Source: Sequoia sempervirens (lineage: Eukaryota; Streptophyta; Pinopsida; Cupressales; Cupressaceae). Taken from it: DNA of 64,000 nucleotides. Shown piece after piece: positions 37,014 through 49,432 of this stretch. The DNA lies in assembly GCA_007258455.2 (NCBI GenBank), contig VDFB02254991.1, positions 372,001 to 436,000 of the forward strand. The letters are read 5' to 3'. A program made the position numbers and the translations under genes. The notes under the pieces are model-generated. The model saw nothing but the letters and a program-made list of their open reading frames with translations, was not told the DNA's origin and ran no database searches. The stretch's first letter is position 1. Every line of letters starts with the position of its first letter.

Positions 37014-38396
37014 GTGATCAAGGCCCATGGCCTTTCTGCACCAAGAGAACTTTTTTGTGGTGACTGGCTTCATAAGAGAATCTACAACATTATCCAAAGT
37101 GTCAAGTTTTTCAATCAAGACTTGTCCATTCTCGACCATTTCTCGCACAAAGTGATACTAAACATCAACATGCTTAGTACGAGCATGATACATAGGATTT
37201 TTAGCCAAACATATGGCACTCTGACTATCACATCCAATCCTCACTATCCTGCAATGAAAACCAATACCATTACCAAGTCTTTGTAACCAAACCACCTCCT
37301 TAGAGGCATGTGTAGAAGCCATATACTCTGCTTCAGTTGTGGATAAAGCAACTATAGGTTTTCTTTTACTCATCCAACTTACTGTACCTCCAAACAAAGT
37401 AAACACATAGCCACTAGTGGACCTTCGACTATCCAAGTCAGCTGCCCAATCTGAATCAACCAAACCCTGTATGTCCAATGAATTATCAACATTGTCAGTA
37501 CCATGATAAACCAAATAATAATTAGAAGTTCCTCGCAAATATTTAAATACCCTTTTAAAAAAATTCCAATGTTCTTTACTAGGGTTAGACATAAACCTGC
37601 TTAGAACTCCCACTGCTTGCGCTATATCTGGTCTAGTACAAACCATTGCATACATTAAACTACCGAAAACACTAGCATAAGGAACTTTAGACATTTCATC
37701 AATATCATCATCCAATTCAAGACACAAGTCTAAACTTAACTTAGTACTAACAGGAAATGGAATATTTACTGGTTTACAGTCCTGCATATTAAACCTCTGC
37801 AAAATAGTGTTAACATACTTACTCTGACTTAACCAAAGCTTTTTGTGAACTCGATCCCTAATGATTTCCATCCCAAGAATATATTTAGTAGCCCATAAAT
37901 CTTTCATATCAAATGTGCCAGAAAGTTGAGTTTTAAGTTCCCTAATCATTGCCATATTGTTACCAATGAGCAACATATCATCCACATATAAGACAATAAT
38001 CAGTATCTGATCATCAATAACTTTAAAATAAACACAATGATCCTCTTCACTTCTAACAAAACCCATCTTTAATGCAAAAGCATCAAAATTTTGGTATCAC
38101 ATCCTAGGTGACTGTTTCAAACCATATAGAGATTGTTTTAACCTGCAAACCAAGTGTTCTTTTCCTTTCACAACAAAACCATTAGGTTGTTGCATATAAA
38201 TTTCTTCCTCGAGATCCCCATGCAAGAAAGCAGTTTTAACATCCATTTGTTCTATTTCTAAATCATAAGCATCAACAATGGATAAAAGGAATCTAATAGA
38301 AGTTAACTTAGCAACAGGAGAGAATATTTCACCAAAATCAACTCCCTCTCTCTGGGAGTAGCCCTTGGCCACTAATCTGGCCTTGTATCGTTCCAA
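37014..38396 (-). pseudogene. copia reverse transcriptase and RNase H
   Basis: 38396-38097 gives RYKARLVAKGYSQREGVDF ... MDVKTAFLHGDLEEEIYM, the RT fingers and first catalytic Asp. 38066-37158 gives ILIIVLYVDDMLLIG with the YVDD catalytic pair. The RNase H text TTEAEYMA and CDSQSAICLAKNP follows, and the frame runs on past a TAG at ~37158 to the polyprotein end near 37014. The pieces are split by a TGA at ~38097 (a Trp position) and a TAG at 37158. Catalytic residues are all present, so decay is slight. Together RT and RNase H convert element RNA to DNA in the particle. Confidence 0.93.
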
Positions 38397-38591
38397 CTTA
38401 CCGTTTGCACCAAATTTCTTTTTATATACCCACTTACAACCAATGGCCTTTCTTCCTTTGGGAAAACTAAAAAGATCCCAAGTGTTAGTTTTTCAAAGAC
38501 ATCATCTCATCCTGCATGGCCTACATCCAAGACTCACATTCTTCTGAAGAGAGAGCCTCCTTGAAAGCTCTAAGTTCATCATCAGTACATA

Positions 38592-39803
38592 TCAAAGCAA
38601 ATTTACGTCAACTAGATTTCGTTGTCTTGTGGACCTTCTCAAAGGTGGAGTAAGAGATTCCTCCTCATGTTCATCCTCATTGTTTTCAACTTCTTCTGTT
38701 ACAACAGATTCTTTAGAACTCTCTTCTTCTTCTCCATCTTCTTGTCCATCTCTCTGTTCTTCCACATGTGCATCTTCTTGCTTAGTTTCAAAATGCACTG
38801 TTTTTGACTTTTCCTTTGGTTGCTCATCTTTAGAGTTATCTCTAAATTCCCTAAAAATAACATCTCTATAAAATATCATCTTTCGTGTTAATGGATTCCA
38901 AAGTTTATAACCTTTAATATTTTCACCATAACCTACAAAGATGCATTTATGAGATTTGAGATCCAATTTAGACCACTTCTCTTTAGGCACGTGAACAAAA
39001 GCCTCACAACCAAAGACCCTTAAATGTGAAATGGAAGGATATTTACCTAGCCACATTTTATAAGGTGTTTTATCAACAATAGCTTTACAAGGAGATCTGT
39101 TAATTAAATAACAAGCAATACCAACAACTTCTGCCCAAAAACATTTATCTAACTTAGCACTACTTAACATGCTCCTAGCTCTTTCCATTAATGTATGGTT
39201 CATTCTTTCTGCTACCCCATTTTTTTGGGGTGTGTAAGGTGTAGTCTTTTGCCTAAAAATTCCTGCATGTTTGCAAAACTCATCAAATTCCTTAGAACAG
39301 TATTCACCCCCATTGTCAGATCTCAATAATTTTATCTTATAATCAGTTTGCTTTTCAACCAATGCCTTAAATTCCTTAAATTTGGTGAAAACTTCAGATT
39401 TTGTATGCATAAAATAAATCCAAGTAAATCTTGAGTAATCATCAATGAAGGAAACATAATAGCGTGATCTACTCAAAGAATCTATATCCACTGGACCACA
39501 TACATCCAAATGAATTAGTTCTAACAATCCATTAGCTTTATTAGTTCCTTTAGGAAATGATGACTTGTTTTGTTTACCAAACACACAATCCTCACAAAAA
39601 TCATTTTTACCAATAAAATAGTCAAAAATACTGTCTAGTTTCTTATCAAGTATGGTCCTAAGACCTTTTTCACCAATGTGACCCAATCTATGGTGCCACA
39701 ACATACATGCATTTTTAGTGCTAGTTACAAAAGAGGAGTTACAAAAAGTAGAGGCATGTAATGTAAACAGATTCCCTATCTGAGATCCTTTAGCAACCAC
39801 CAA
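38592..39803 (-). pseudogene. copia GAG-pre-integrase and integrase
   Basis: About 403 codons open. It starts in the pre-integrase region (LWHHRLGHIGEKGL; HHCC zinc-binding with CEDCVFGKQ). The integrase core follows, with LDVCGPV (Asp), RSDNGGEY (Asp) and NGVAERMN (Glu), forming an intact DDE triad. An acidic linker ends in RRSTRQRN. Integrase inserts the cDNA into chromosomes. It is separated from the protease by a frame change near 39800 and from RT by stops in 38400-38590. Confidence 0.93.
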
Positions 39804-40240
39804 CTTCCCCTTACCATCCTACAACCAGACTTGTCAAATGTCACATTCATTCCAGAATCATTCAACTTGGAAACCGAAATTAAACATTTTGTAAGTCCTA
39901 GAATATGTAAAACATCATCAAGGATTTTAACCCTCCCATCACTGAAACACAACTTTACCTTTCCTTTACCGATAATCTTTTGTGAACTGTTTTCACCTAT
40001 GAAGACCTCTCCTCTGTCATATTCTTTGTATGTAGAAAACCACTCCTTGCGAGGAGTCATATGGAAGGAAGCACTTGAATCAATAAGCCAAGCATCATTG
40101 CAAATTGTGTTAGCTGAAATAATCAAAGCGTCAGAATCGTTGTTATCAGAGGACTTTTCCATGAAGGAATCTACATTCATTTTCTTATTTCTACATTCCT
40201 TCTTCACATGTCCCCATTTACCACAGTTCCAACACTTCAC
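39776..40240 (-). pseudogene. copia zinc knuckle and aspartic protease
   Basis: Starts with CWNCGKWGHVKKEC (CX2CX4HX4C). The protease segment reads AWLIDSSASFHMTPRKEW: the usual catalytic D-S-G-A is D-S-S-A here, a Gly-to-Ser change next to the catalytic Asp that probably harms activity. Then VFIGENSSQKIIGKGKVK and VLHILGLTKCLISVSKL, as in other copia proteases. A TGA at ~40265 separates it from gag. Confidence 0.9.
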
Positions 40241-40264
40241 TTTGCTCTTTCCAAGGGTCTTAGA

Positions 40265-40936
40265 TCATCCTTTAGACTTATCCTTCTTCTTATCCCCTTT
40301 AGGCCCTTTCTCCTTGGGCCTACCTTGCACATGCAAAGCATCTTGGGAGCCACTATGCATGGTCTTCCTCCTCATCTCCTCTGAAAGAAGTATGGGAATA
40401 ACATTATCCATCTTAGGTTCTGCACCACCACTTGTTATAACCACAATTAAATTTTCCCAAGATTCTGGCAAAGAGCAAATCAATAGAATACATTTATCCT
40501 CATCTTCTATTTTAACATCAATAGATGCAAGCTGACTTATAATCAAATTAAAAGCATTCAAATGTTCGACAATAGAATCACCATTCTTCATCTTTAATGA
40601 ATATAAACATATTTTGAGATACAAATTGTTAGACAAACTCTTAGTTTGATAGATTTCACCTATCTTCCTCCAAAGCTTGTATGTTGTGTCTTCTGAAGAG
40701 ACATTCAGGAAGACAGAATCAGTGAGACACAACTGAATGGTCCCTCGAGCCTTCTTGTCTAACTTCTTCCAATCTTCATCTGACAAGGTTGAAGTAGATG
40801 GCTTCTTATCAATTGAAACTGGTAACCACTGATCTCTCTCCTCAAGGAGATCCTCCACTTTCAACTTCCACATCTTGTAACCAGTTCCATTGAACTTCTC
40901 AATATCTTGATGAGAGGTGGAGGCCATGGTATACAA
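40265..40936 (-). pseudogene. copia gag capsid
   Basis: The likely start is MASTSHQDIEKFNGTGYKMW (Met codon near 40927, after an in-frame upstream Met). UBN2-type gag follows: TYKLWRKIGEIYQTKSLSNN, MKNGDSIVEHLNAFNLII and LICSLPESWENLI. The tail is basic (KEKGPKGDKKKDKSKG). The closing TGA (~40265) sits at a position consistent with CGA-to-TGA, and the frame beyond continues into the zinc knuckle. Confidence 0.92.
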
Positions 40937-41051
40937 TCTTTCACAAATCTACAAAAATCACAACACAAAAGTGCCCACTGCAGCAAAAACCTTCAACACT
41001 TTAAAAGGAAAGCGTCCCTTCCTTAACAGAACCGTTAGCTCTGATACCAAA

Positions 41052-42464
41052 TGTTGATTATCAAGGTGAAGAAAGCTTGCAATATGAACTTAAATAGGTA
41101 GATTAACCTTTAGCCTTAGTGTGAAGAAACAATGAGAGAGAGAGAGAGATAGAAGAATCATAGCACATGCAACAACAAATTTACATGGAGAAACCCCAAA
41201 GGGAAAAAACTCCACCACCGAAAGAGAGGAAAGTATATTACTAGTATTATGAAATATTACATGCAGCAATAGACTTCTCTTATCATCCCTGTAAAATCCT
41301 GCAGCACCCTGTTACCTTGCAAACCTGCAAAACTGAATTGAATAACTCTAGCTCAAGGCCCCTATTTAAAGAGATTTGTGAGGATGAAAACCACCATGGT
41401 TTCACCAATAAATAGGCAGCAATACCACCTAGCAAAACCCACGCCTCCCTTCATGAAATGGTCATGAAATCCTAAAAATAGCTTCTTACAGATGCTCTTA
41501 TAGCTGTCATCTGGCATAACTTATGCATGAGCACCTGGGGTCAAAGATAGCATATTCTGTCATAGGAATCGGTCATACTGTCATAGCATCTTATGAAAAC
41601 TGTCATACATGTCATAGATGCTCTTACAACATCCTAACAACCTCATTCTAGAAGATTCCAAGTGGGATGCCTAGCTATTTTGTCCTTTTCCTAAATGACA
41701 AATGGTAATGGTAACACTACATTTACATTGTCTCTTTCACCACCGTTGGTTAAATGAGAGAGAGAGATAGAAGAATCATAGCACATGCAACAACAAATTT
41801 ACGTGGAGAAACCCCAAAGGGAAAAAACTCCACCACCGAAAGAGAGGAAAGTATATTATTAGTATTATGAAATATTACATGCAGCAAGAGACTTCTCTTA
41901 TCATCCTTGTAAAATCATGCAGTACCCTATTACCTTGCAAACCTGCAAAACTGAATTGAATAACTCTAGCTCAAGGCCCCTATTTAAAGAGATTTGTGAG
42001 GATGAAAACCACCATGGTTTCACCAATAAATAGGCAGCAATACCATCTAGAAAAACCCATGCCTCCCTTCATGAAATGGTCATGACATCCTAAAAATAGC
42101 TTCTTATAGATGCTCTTATAGTTGTCATAAGGCATAACTTATGCATGAGCACCTGGGGTCAAAGATAGCATATTCTGTCATAGGAATTTGTCATACTTTC
42201 ATAGCATCTTATGACAACTGTCATACATGTCATAGATGCTCTTACAACATCCTAACAACCTCATTCTAGAAGATTCCAAGTGGGACGCCTAGCTATTTTG
42301 TCCTTTTCCTAAATGACAAATGATAACGGTAACACTACATTTACATTGTCTCTTTCACCACTGTTGGTTAAACGGTTTCACCTCTTATGGGTAAATGTTG
42401 AAAACACTTTAGGAGAATAATTAATTAAAGTATTTACAAGGTTGATGGCACCTAAATCCTAACA
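41052..42464 (-). repeat. 5' LTR of the copia element with ~620 bp internal tandem duplication
   Basis: The segment 41132-41753 (from atgagagagag to gttggttaa) is repeated at 41754-42372, after which the LTR finishes normally. The joint gttggttaa|atgagagag shows 2 bp of shared 'aa'. The copies differ from each other at several percent, about as much as each differs from the 3' LTR. Confidence 0.9.
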
Positions 42465-42606
42465 TAAGGTTTCTAAGGGAAAATTTTGTAAGGAATTAAT
42501 TTTGGTATCTATTGATTCACCCCCCTTTTAGTAGATCATTGTGTTCCAACAATTGGTATTAGAGCCCTAGGTTCCGTAGGAGAAGCTTAATCAGCTCGGG
42601 TAGATC

Positions 42607-43525
42607 TTGGTGAGTGAACACAATATGGCTAATAAGGAAAGCTCATCTATAGGAGAACCCCTCTTTAATGGATCAGATTATATATGGTGGAGCTTCAAAA
42701 TGAAGTTACATTTGGGATCAGTAGCATTTGATGTATGGATGTTAGTGGAATATGGATATACAACTTCTGCTACACCTCCAACTACTTAGGATGAAAATAT
42801 GGCATATGAGAACAATGCTAAAGCAATGGATGCAATTATTTGTGGGTTTTCAAGTTCCATATTTTTCAAAGTCATGCATTACCAAAGTGCACAAGAAGTG
42901 TGGAACAAGCTAAAAAGGGTGTATGAAGAAAGTGATGTTGAAGTGCAGTTATTGATTAAGAGATGTCATAGCGAATCTGTAAGCCTTGATACAAGTGAAG
43001 ATGAGAAATATACAAGTTGGTTCTCAAGTGAAGCTACAACAAGAGGTGATGACGAAGAAACGTCTACTTTAGGATTAGAGGAGCCTGATGAAGTTGAGCT
43101 GATTACATCAGGATTTTGAGAAGAGGATCTAGAAAATATAGAGGAAAGCTACCCACTAAAAGTTTTTAGTTTGGTAGAATAATTCCTATAGTTGCTAAAT
43201 GATTTCAAAGTAAAAAGGATAATCCTAAGAAAAAAAGAGGACATTAAGGAGAATGAGAAGGAGGATCTAAATGCAAGTGAAGAAAAAGGATCATCTAATG
43301 TTAGTGGTAGATTAGATAATGAATATGGAAGTTTCTAGGGGATTGACCCATTTCCAACGACCTCTTATGAAGAGAATCATAGGTCTGATAAAGATAAAGA
43401 GGATGAAACATCCAATCATGAAGAAGATGAAGTGGACCTTGAATTTAAATTCATTTGTGCTCTGTCGATTCTCTGAATCAATAGATCAATTGAATCCTCA
43501 AGACTTTCCAATTTCCTATGTTTAG
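42607..43525 (+). pseudogene. copia gag of the outer, older element
   Basis: 42607-42789 and, after a TAG, 42799-43119 in the same frame read NGSDYIWWSFKMKLHLGS, then DAIICGFSSSIFFKVMHYQS and AQEVWNKLKRVYEES, the copia gag pattern (Trp-rich DUF4219-like start, UBN2). Acidic text with several stops follows up to ~43525. No pol follows. It is separate from the minus-strand inner element. Confidence 0.7.
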
Positions 43526-45033
43526 ATTCAAAACTGGATTTGGCCAATTGATAGGAAATGGAATTAACACACATTTCCCCTACATTTCAGGCTCTGTATG
43601 ACCTAGGGGGGTGACCCTTTAGCAACATTTAAATATTTGGACACACAATTAACATGATATTGCTCAACAGATGGTACTAACACATAATTATGCTAAGAAA
43701 CATAAAATATCACTCAACATTGGCAAGACATTGCGTGAATTTCAGAAACTAACATGGAGAACATGGAAGATGCAAATACTCACAAAACATAATTGACCAG
43801 TGCCAAGAAATGGGCTATGGAGTCATATAACCAACATTTCATCCTACAATGTTGAACATGTTCTGAAGATCTCTGTAAATATTATCAAATTTTGACAACA
43901 AGACTACTGAAGCTTTATTTGCTAACCATTCTTACAAATCCACCTAAAACACAATACTCTTGTCACATTTGTTGAAGCAATTACACCATCCCTTGAAACA
44001 TAGGCAATAATAAATGTGGTTGATATCTATTAAAGCAATTACATCATTTAGAAAATAGAAGGCAACAACTATTGCAACTCAAATGCAACAACTGTGCATG
44101 AAAAGACTCATATAATCTTTTATTATTGAATCCAAAAGAGCATTACACTTCAGCCATGGAGACAATCAATAGATAAAATAAACATGAAAGCATAATCCAG
44201 AACATAGACACTTTCAGATTAGTGACTTAGTTACGATTCATCCTAGCTTTACAATTCTACCTAGAGATTTTGTCTGACTTGCAAAGCTTTCAGAAATTGG
44301 AACCCCCACAAAATGAGAGAAGAAGAGAATAAAAAGGAAACAAAAAACTCCAGAAGAAGATCTATTTAAGACATCTAGAAGCATCATCCATCATTAATCA
44401 GCATCAAGCAAAGCCTCTCTCATCTCTCCTCTTTTCAACAGATTTTTCCTCTCAAATCTTCCTTTGTCCAAGTTGTCAAGCAACTAAAAATTTCTCCATG
44501 TGAGGAAATCCAATATTTACCTAGCTGCTAGAAAATATTTTCTTTCCCGTGAAAATTGCCTTTATTTCCCCTATGTCATTTTGTACTTGAAAATATCTTT
44601 GCTTGCCAAAATATGTTATCTCCCCTTTTATTTTTATCTTGTAGATGAAAACAATCCTTTCCTTCGTGAAAACCATTTATCTATGTTTTTTCCTTTTACT
44701 TATTGTGGGTGCATATAATGTTTTAAATATTTTATTTAAAACACTCACTCTAAGCCTTGGTTTCACTTCAAAAGTGAAAACATTTAAAATTTATTGGAAA
44801 AAATATTTTATCTGAGCTTTTACTTTCCTCTCCATATTTTATCTTGCACCTTCATTGGAAATATTCACCTTTCCAATGAAATGAAGCCTCCTTTAAAAAA
44901 CTATTGTCGGGAAAATAAAAAGCTTTACCCTTTTTACGTTTTTCCATTGTTTTAAATTTAAAACAATGTAAAACATTTAAAATAAAATAAAAGCTTTTAA
45001 GATATCAAACCATCAGTGTCTTCATAAAGGTAT
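43526..45033. other. Unassigned AT-rich sequence before the gypsy element
   Basis: No coding domain, repeat boundary or RNA gene seen. It has no plastid similarity, which matters because the far side of the gypsy element is plastid-derived. Confidence 0.5.
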
Positions 45034-48000
45034 TTTTGCCCAATTTTCACCTACGGGCTAGGTCAATTGGAAAAATTATGTTTCAGAAGTTCTAAAGGGC
45101 CAGGTGGGTCCTTTGCATCAAGGGTTAAATCATGCATTTGGTGCTAGGTCATGAAGAACACAGTTGGAAGGCCTACTTAGATCAAGCTCAGCATGAAAAC
45201 CCTCTAAGGAGAGAGTCACCAAGACCTTCAGAATGTCTCACCGACCAAAAAGGGGCTCTTGTTGAGTGAAGGCATCATCACCAAGAGCTCCGTCTTCGGT
45301 CTAAGGTCTCACCGATCGGGTTGAGTCTCGTCGAATAAGGCAGTCTCGGCCAAAGAATGTAGGTATCGACGAAAGGTTTTGCTGAGTTGGCGATGTCTCC
45401 CCGACCAAAGAAAAAGTAAGCTCATCGCCCAAAGGTGGGAGCTTCGCCACAGGGTCTCGCCGAAGTCAAAAGGTCTCCCTGACTATAAAGGCTCTCGGTG
45501 CAGGAGATGGAGTTCGATGAGATGTCTGGGCGAAGCGAGGAAGTCTCAGCGAAGGGTGGCAACGTCGACAGGAGGTCTCCCTGACCTGAAAAGGTCTCGC
45601 CAAAACAAGTTTGGGCTTGGGGAGAGATGAAGATATCGCTGCGAGGTTTCGGCGAATTGAAAAGGTCTCAGTGAAGGGGATTTCACCGTCGGCATAAGGT
45701 TTTCCCCTCGGTGAAACGTCTCACCGACCGGTGGGAGTCTCAACGAATTGAGGAGAGCTCGGGCAGAATGGAGGAGTTTGGCGTGAGTCCCGACGACAAA
45801 CAGGTAGTCTGGTTGAAAGACGTGAGTTTGGGGAGACCATAGTGTGCTCAGCAAAGGGTTTGGCCGACAGGCCAAAGTTTCGGTGACAAGATAAGAGCTC
45901 GGTGAATGGTCATGTTTTCGGGGAGATGTCTCCTCGACCGTGGGTGTCTTTCCGAAACAAAAAGGGAGCTCGGTATAGTGTTTTCCTTTCACCATGAAGT
46001 CTTCTTGACCAATGAGAGTCACACCGAAAGGAATGTTGCGCTCAGGGAAAGGAGCTGAGTTTCACTAAAAGGTCTCACCGACTAAGGAATGTCTCCCTGA
46101 CTAAAATGAGCTTTCGCCAAAGCATGGATGCCTTTGATGTAATATGACAGGCTTTGGTATAACGTCTTGCCGAAAGGCTGACGTCTTGGTGAAAGAAGAT
46201 TCCATCGACAAGAGGTCTCGCCAATGGGCCAAGGTCTCGCCGAAGTTGTGCCTCACTTTGACTCCTACCAAAGGATATGGGGTCTTGCCGATATGGGTGA
46301 CATTGAAATGAACTCGTCAAGAGTTAAAGCCTTCACCATGAAGTCCCGGTGACCAAATGATGTCTCACCGAAGGCCAGGGGTCCCGCCAAGGAAAGTCAT
46401 ATGGGTGAGAGTCTTGTTGACTCGATAAGGTCTCACTGAAAGCAAGTTGAGCTCGCCAACAGTTGAAGACTTCGCCCTGAGGTCCTGTTGACACGTGAAG
46501 GTCTTGGCGATACAGGAGTCATCGGCAGAGGTCTAACCCACTAGCAGAAGGTCTCCCCGACATGAGTGACATCGGTGTAGCGCCCGACCGTCAGAGTGAT
46601 GTCTTACCGACATGATGTGGTCTAAGCGATGGAAAGCGATATCGGCATGACTAATGAAGCCACTATGACCTCTTGTCGATGAAGGTTTCTCTTGATGAAG
46701 CAAAATGAAATGAGCTCTCACTGGAGCAAGCAGGCCTCACTGAGAGTCTTGCCGACCCGATAGGGTCTCAACAAAGAATGCAAAGCTCGGGTAGAGAAAA
46801 ATGCATCGGGGTGACATCAGCAGACTCTTGTCGATATGGTTTGTAATATTAAGTTCGAGGAGACTTCAGGAGGAGTTTTTACACTTGGTATGATGTCTTA
46901 CTGACAGGTTGTAGTCTCGATGACATCTTGTGCATCGATATGACCCCTGAGAGCTCGCCATGAAATCTTCTTGACTTGCTGATGTCTCACCGAAAGACAT
47001 GTTGAGCTCGATGGAGTGGAGTGCATTCGGGGTGACATCAATATACCTTCACCGATAGAGGATGAGAAGAGTTCACCATGTTGTTTGGCTGAACACAATT
47101 GTCTTGGTGACCATAGAGGCGATATCGGTATGATTTTTGGGCTCGATAAGAACTCTCATCGACAGTTCCATGTTATGCTGATGGTTCCAGGAGGATTTAA
47201 TCGCATCGGTGAGACACTTCCAGTGTCTCGCCGAGATGCGAATCTACAAGAGGATTTTTTGACCGCCCAAAAAATCTACGTGGAGTTTACTTGACCAATT
47301 AGAGAGATCTGAAAGTGAGCCGTGGCAGTCTAACCAGGATGAAGAACATCAACGAAATGAAAAGCAACGTGTATTTGTTCTAAGCTCAGGAGCATTCAAA
47401 GTGCTCGGCCGAAGAGGTTCAAGGTGGACACGATACCAGGAAATAAATGTGGTGGTTGCAGAAAGATCTGAAGAAGGTTTCTCTAGGGAATGACTCTTCA
47501 TCGACACGAACACGCAGGGTGCAGCATTAAATTCAATCAAAAGATCTAGGGAGAGATCTATCCCGAGGCCTGATATTTTGTAAGCCCTAAGGGGCTGACA
47601 CATTTTGATATATAAGGAATTTTTTTCCTTTTTGCAAATAGTTCAGATTATACACTTTGAAGAGTTAGTGATTTTTATCAATCCTTTCTCGACTAAATGT
47701 ATGTTTTGTAACTCAACTGGAATCTGGAATACAACACAGAGTTTACCTTGGAAGCTAGTGTTCATGTTTGTACTACTCTCATTTTTGTATTTCTCTTTTG
47801 ATTATGCAAGTCTTTAACTATGTTTTATTAGTCTACATTCATACCTTAAAGCCGTGAAATTTATCTTTCCCTCCTAAGATGTGTATGTAGATCGAGCCTA
47901 GTAAGATTGATGCATAGATCTAAAAGAGGCTATGTTGAGTATGTGAAACAGTTGAAGTTAAGTTTCCAAGTGTATGTTCATCTTGTTTTCATTTCATAAT

Positions 48001-48224
48001 TCCTCATCAATTCAGTGTATCACCATAGTTTAGTTTCATTTGTATGCTTTCCTTCTCCTTTTACCCCTATAGAATCAGTAGTTTAGGTGACACCAAAGGA
48101 AGCCAGCCTTCTCCGGAGGTTCATTTCAGCTTCAGGAGACCCACAACCTTGAAATGATCCCATGTTTCCCTAGAAAGCTCCGTTTTCATAACTCTACAAA
48201 GGGTGCAATTTCTAGGTGATAACA
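45034..48224 (+). repeat. 5' LTR of the gypsy element, packed with a GGTCTCrCCGA-type motif
   Basis: 3.19 kb. Roughly 45230-47240 is a run of degenerate units around gtctc(g/a)ccga(a/c), tcggcgag and their variants every ~20-35 bp. A TATA sequence (TATATAA, 47609-47615) precedes the presumed transcript start, leaving ~0.6 kb of R-U5. By eye the first 180 bp differ from the 3' LTR at about 9 positions (~95% identity), mostly transitions. Confidence 0.9.
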
Positions 48225-48228
48225 GTTC

Positions 48229-48246
48229 TGGCACGCCCGGTGGGAC
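48229..48246 (+). promoter_or_regulatory. Primer-binding site of the gypsy element
   Basis: TGGCACGCCCGGTGGGAC begins 4 bases after the LTR end, where a tRNA 3' end (CCA) would anneal to prime minus-strand synthesis. I do not assign the tRNA. Confidence 0.7.
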
Positions 48247-48370
48247 AAGTTCCATATTATGCTATTGGTTTAGTATGCAACCAGCAAGTTTCAGGCTTCA
48301 CAAAAGTCAATTGTGCATACTTGGCGACTCTGTGGAGAGAGAATTTCAGAATCAGCACCTTCTGTAGTTT

Positions 48371-49432
48371 ATGAGAAGAGTTCAAACAAGGAGTAGCTCA
48401 GGTCCTTTCGAATATTTGCAGCTGTCACCACCAAGAAGACAAGGTAGAGAAACAAAAAGGTGTGGAACAACAATTATCTATTCTAGAAGAACTCAATCCA
48501 CTCCTCCATTTGTGGGGTCACACATTGATGTTCCATCTTTGGTTTCATTTAGAGTACCAATAAATCCTCCTCAGCCACCTCCAATGGCCGCTCCAAGGAA
48601 TCAACCCTTTGTTGCTTTTAATGGAGGGAGCCCCTTGAATTTGGCACAGCAAAATGACATCCCAATGGCGGCCTTGAAGAGTCTGCCAACTTTTACAGGG
48701 GAAGACCAAACTACCCCGATTGAACACATGTGAGATGTGGCTTCATTATGCGGAGTCCATCACATAACTCAAGAGGATGTTGCAGTAAGATTACTAGCTA
48801 CTTCACTGAAAGGAAGAGCTGTGCAATGGTATAGGAGCCTACCAGTCAGTTCAATTGCAACTTGGGATGAATTTGGAGACAAGTTGCATAAACAATTTCA
48901 GGATAGGTCTGATAACTTGTCTCTATTGGAACAATTAACTACAATTAAGAGGGCTCCACAAGAACAGATGAATGATTTCAACTTCAGATTTCAAAGAACT
49001 TGGGATAGAATCCCTGCAACGGTGAGGCCACCTCCAGAATATGCATTTTTGTATTTTTTGAGGGCTCTTAACAGTGATATAGCTGTCATGATACAGTCAA
49101 TGGGAGGAGTGTCTTTGCGAGATGCTTTCAAAATAGCAATCAGAGCTAAGAACAACTTAATACAAGCTGGTAAACTCGCTCCTAGGCCTCCAATGCCTAT
49201 ATTTCCAGAGATTCATGCAAACATTGCTTTGCAAATACCTCATTTCACACCTCTACTAGCTGTACCAATGCTGCCAGCTGTTGTTCCAGCTGTTGATAAA
49301 AAAGAAAGTGTTGCTTTAGGCTCATCACAAGAGTTACAAGAGATCAAAAGTCTTTTACAGACTTTTGGTAACAAGTTGGTGAACTTGGAAAAACAACAGT
49401 CCTATTCTAGGCCTTATCAACAGCAGAATTAG
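48371..49432 (+). pseudogene. gypsy gag
   Basis: One frame interrupted by TGA at 48731. It holds ALKSLPTFTGEDQTTPIEHM, then LKGRAVQWYRSLPVSSIATW and WDEFGDKLHKQF (the retrotransposon gag capsid signature), then YAFLYFLRALNSDI. After TAG at 49433 the same frame runs on through Gln-rich text to CYPCNQPHNQATC, a zinc-finger-like CX2CX3HX4C element, and stops at TAG ~49743. Gag forms the particle. Both TAGs stand where Gln fits, and the TGA fits CGA-to-TGA. Confidence 0.88.

Larger units (their letters stand above)
36136..42464 (-). mobile_element. Ty1/copia retrotransposon, nearly complete, minus strand
   Basis: LTRs at 36136-36945 (3') and 41052-42464 (5', enlarged by an internal duplication) are bounded by TGTTGATTATCAAGG and CTAACA on the plus strand. 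The PBS (minus TGGTATCAGAGC, 41038-41049) matches initiator tRNA-Met, and the PPT (minus AAGTGGGAGAA) adjoins the 3' LTR at 36946. TAAGG flanks both sides (36131-36135 and 42465-42469), a perfect 5 bp target duplication. The interior codes in order for gag, zinc knuckle, protease, integrase, RT and RNase H, with a few stops and frame changes. It lies inside an older copia LTR. Confidence 0.95.
35595..43525 (+). mobile_element. Older plus-strand copia element, interrupted and decayed
   Basis: The sequence resuming after the inner element (42470) ends an LTR with ...gtgttccaaca (42551), followed by TGGTATTAGAGC (42554-42565), a copia-type PBS, and a gag frame. The matching LTR front lies left of the inner element and could start at TGTTGAGATTACAG (35595), giving a ~620 bp LTR once the insertion is removed. 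A typical copia R/U5 phrase (gttgtttttcccatcttgc) lies at ~35967. No pol and no 3' LTR were found to the right; the left boundary is uncertain. Confidence 0.6.

Noticed and set aside
39831..40535. 234-codon plus-strand open frame
   Set aside because: Lies antisense to the copia gag/protease and only mirrors that coding sequence.
45546..46022. 158-codon minus-strand open frame inside the gypsy 5' LTR (and a shorter equivalent at 55320-55706)
   Set aside because: It is produced by the motif-rich LTR sequence; the 3' LTR copy is shorter and the text has no domain character.
48322..48340. TGGCGACTCTGTGGAGAG as the gypsy primer-binding site
   Set aside because: It lies ~98 bp past the LTR end; the TGG string at 48229 is at the expected distance, so this one is noted only as an alternative.
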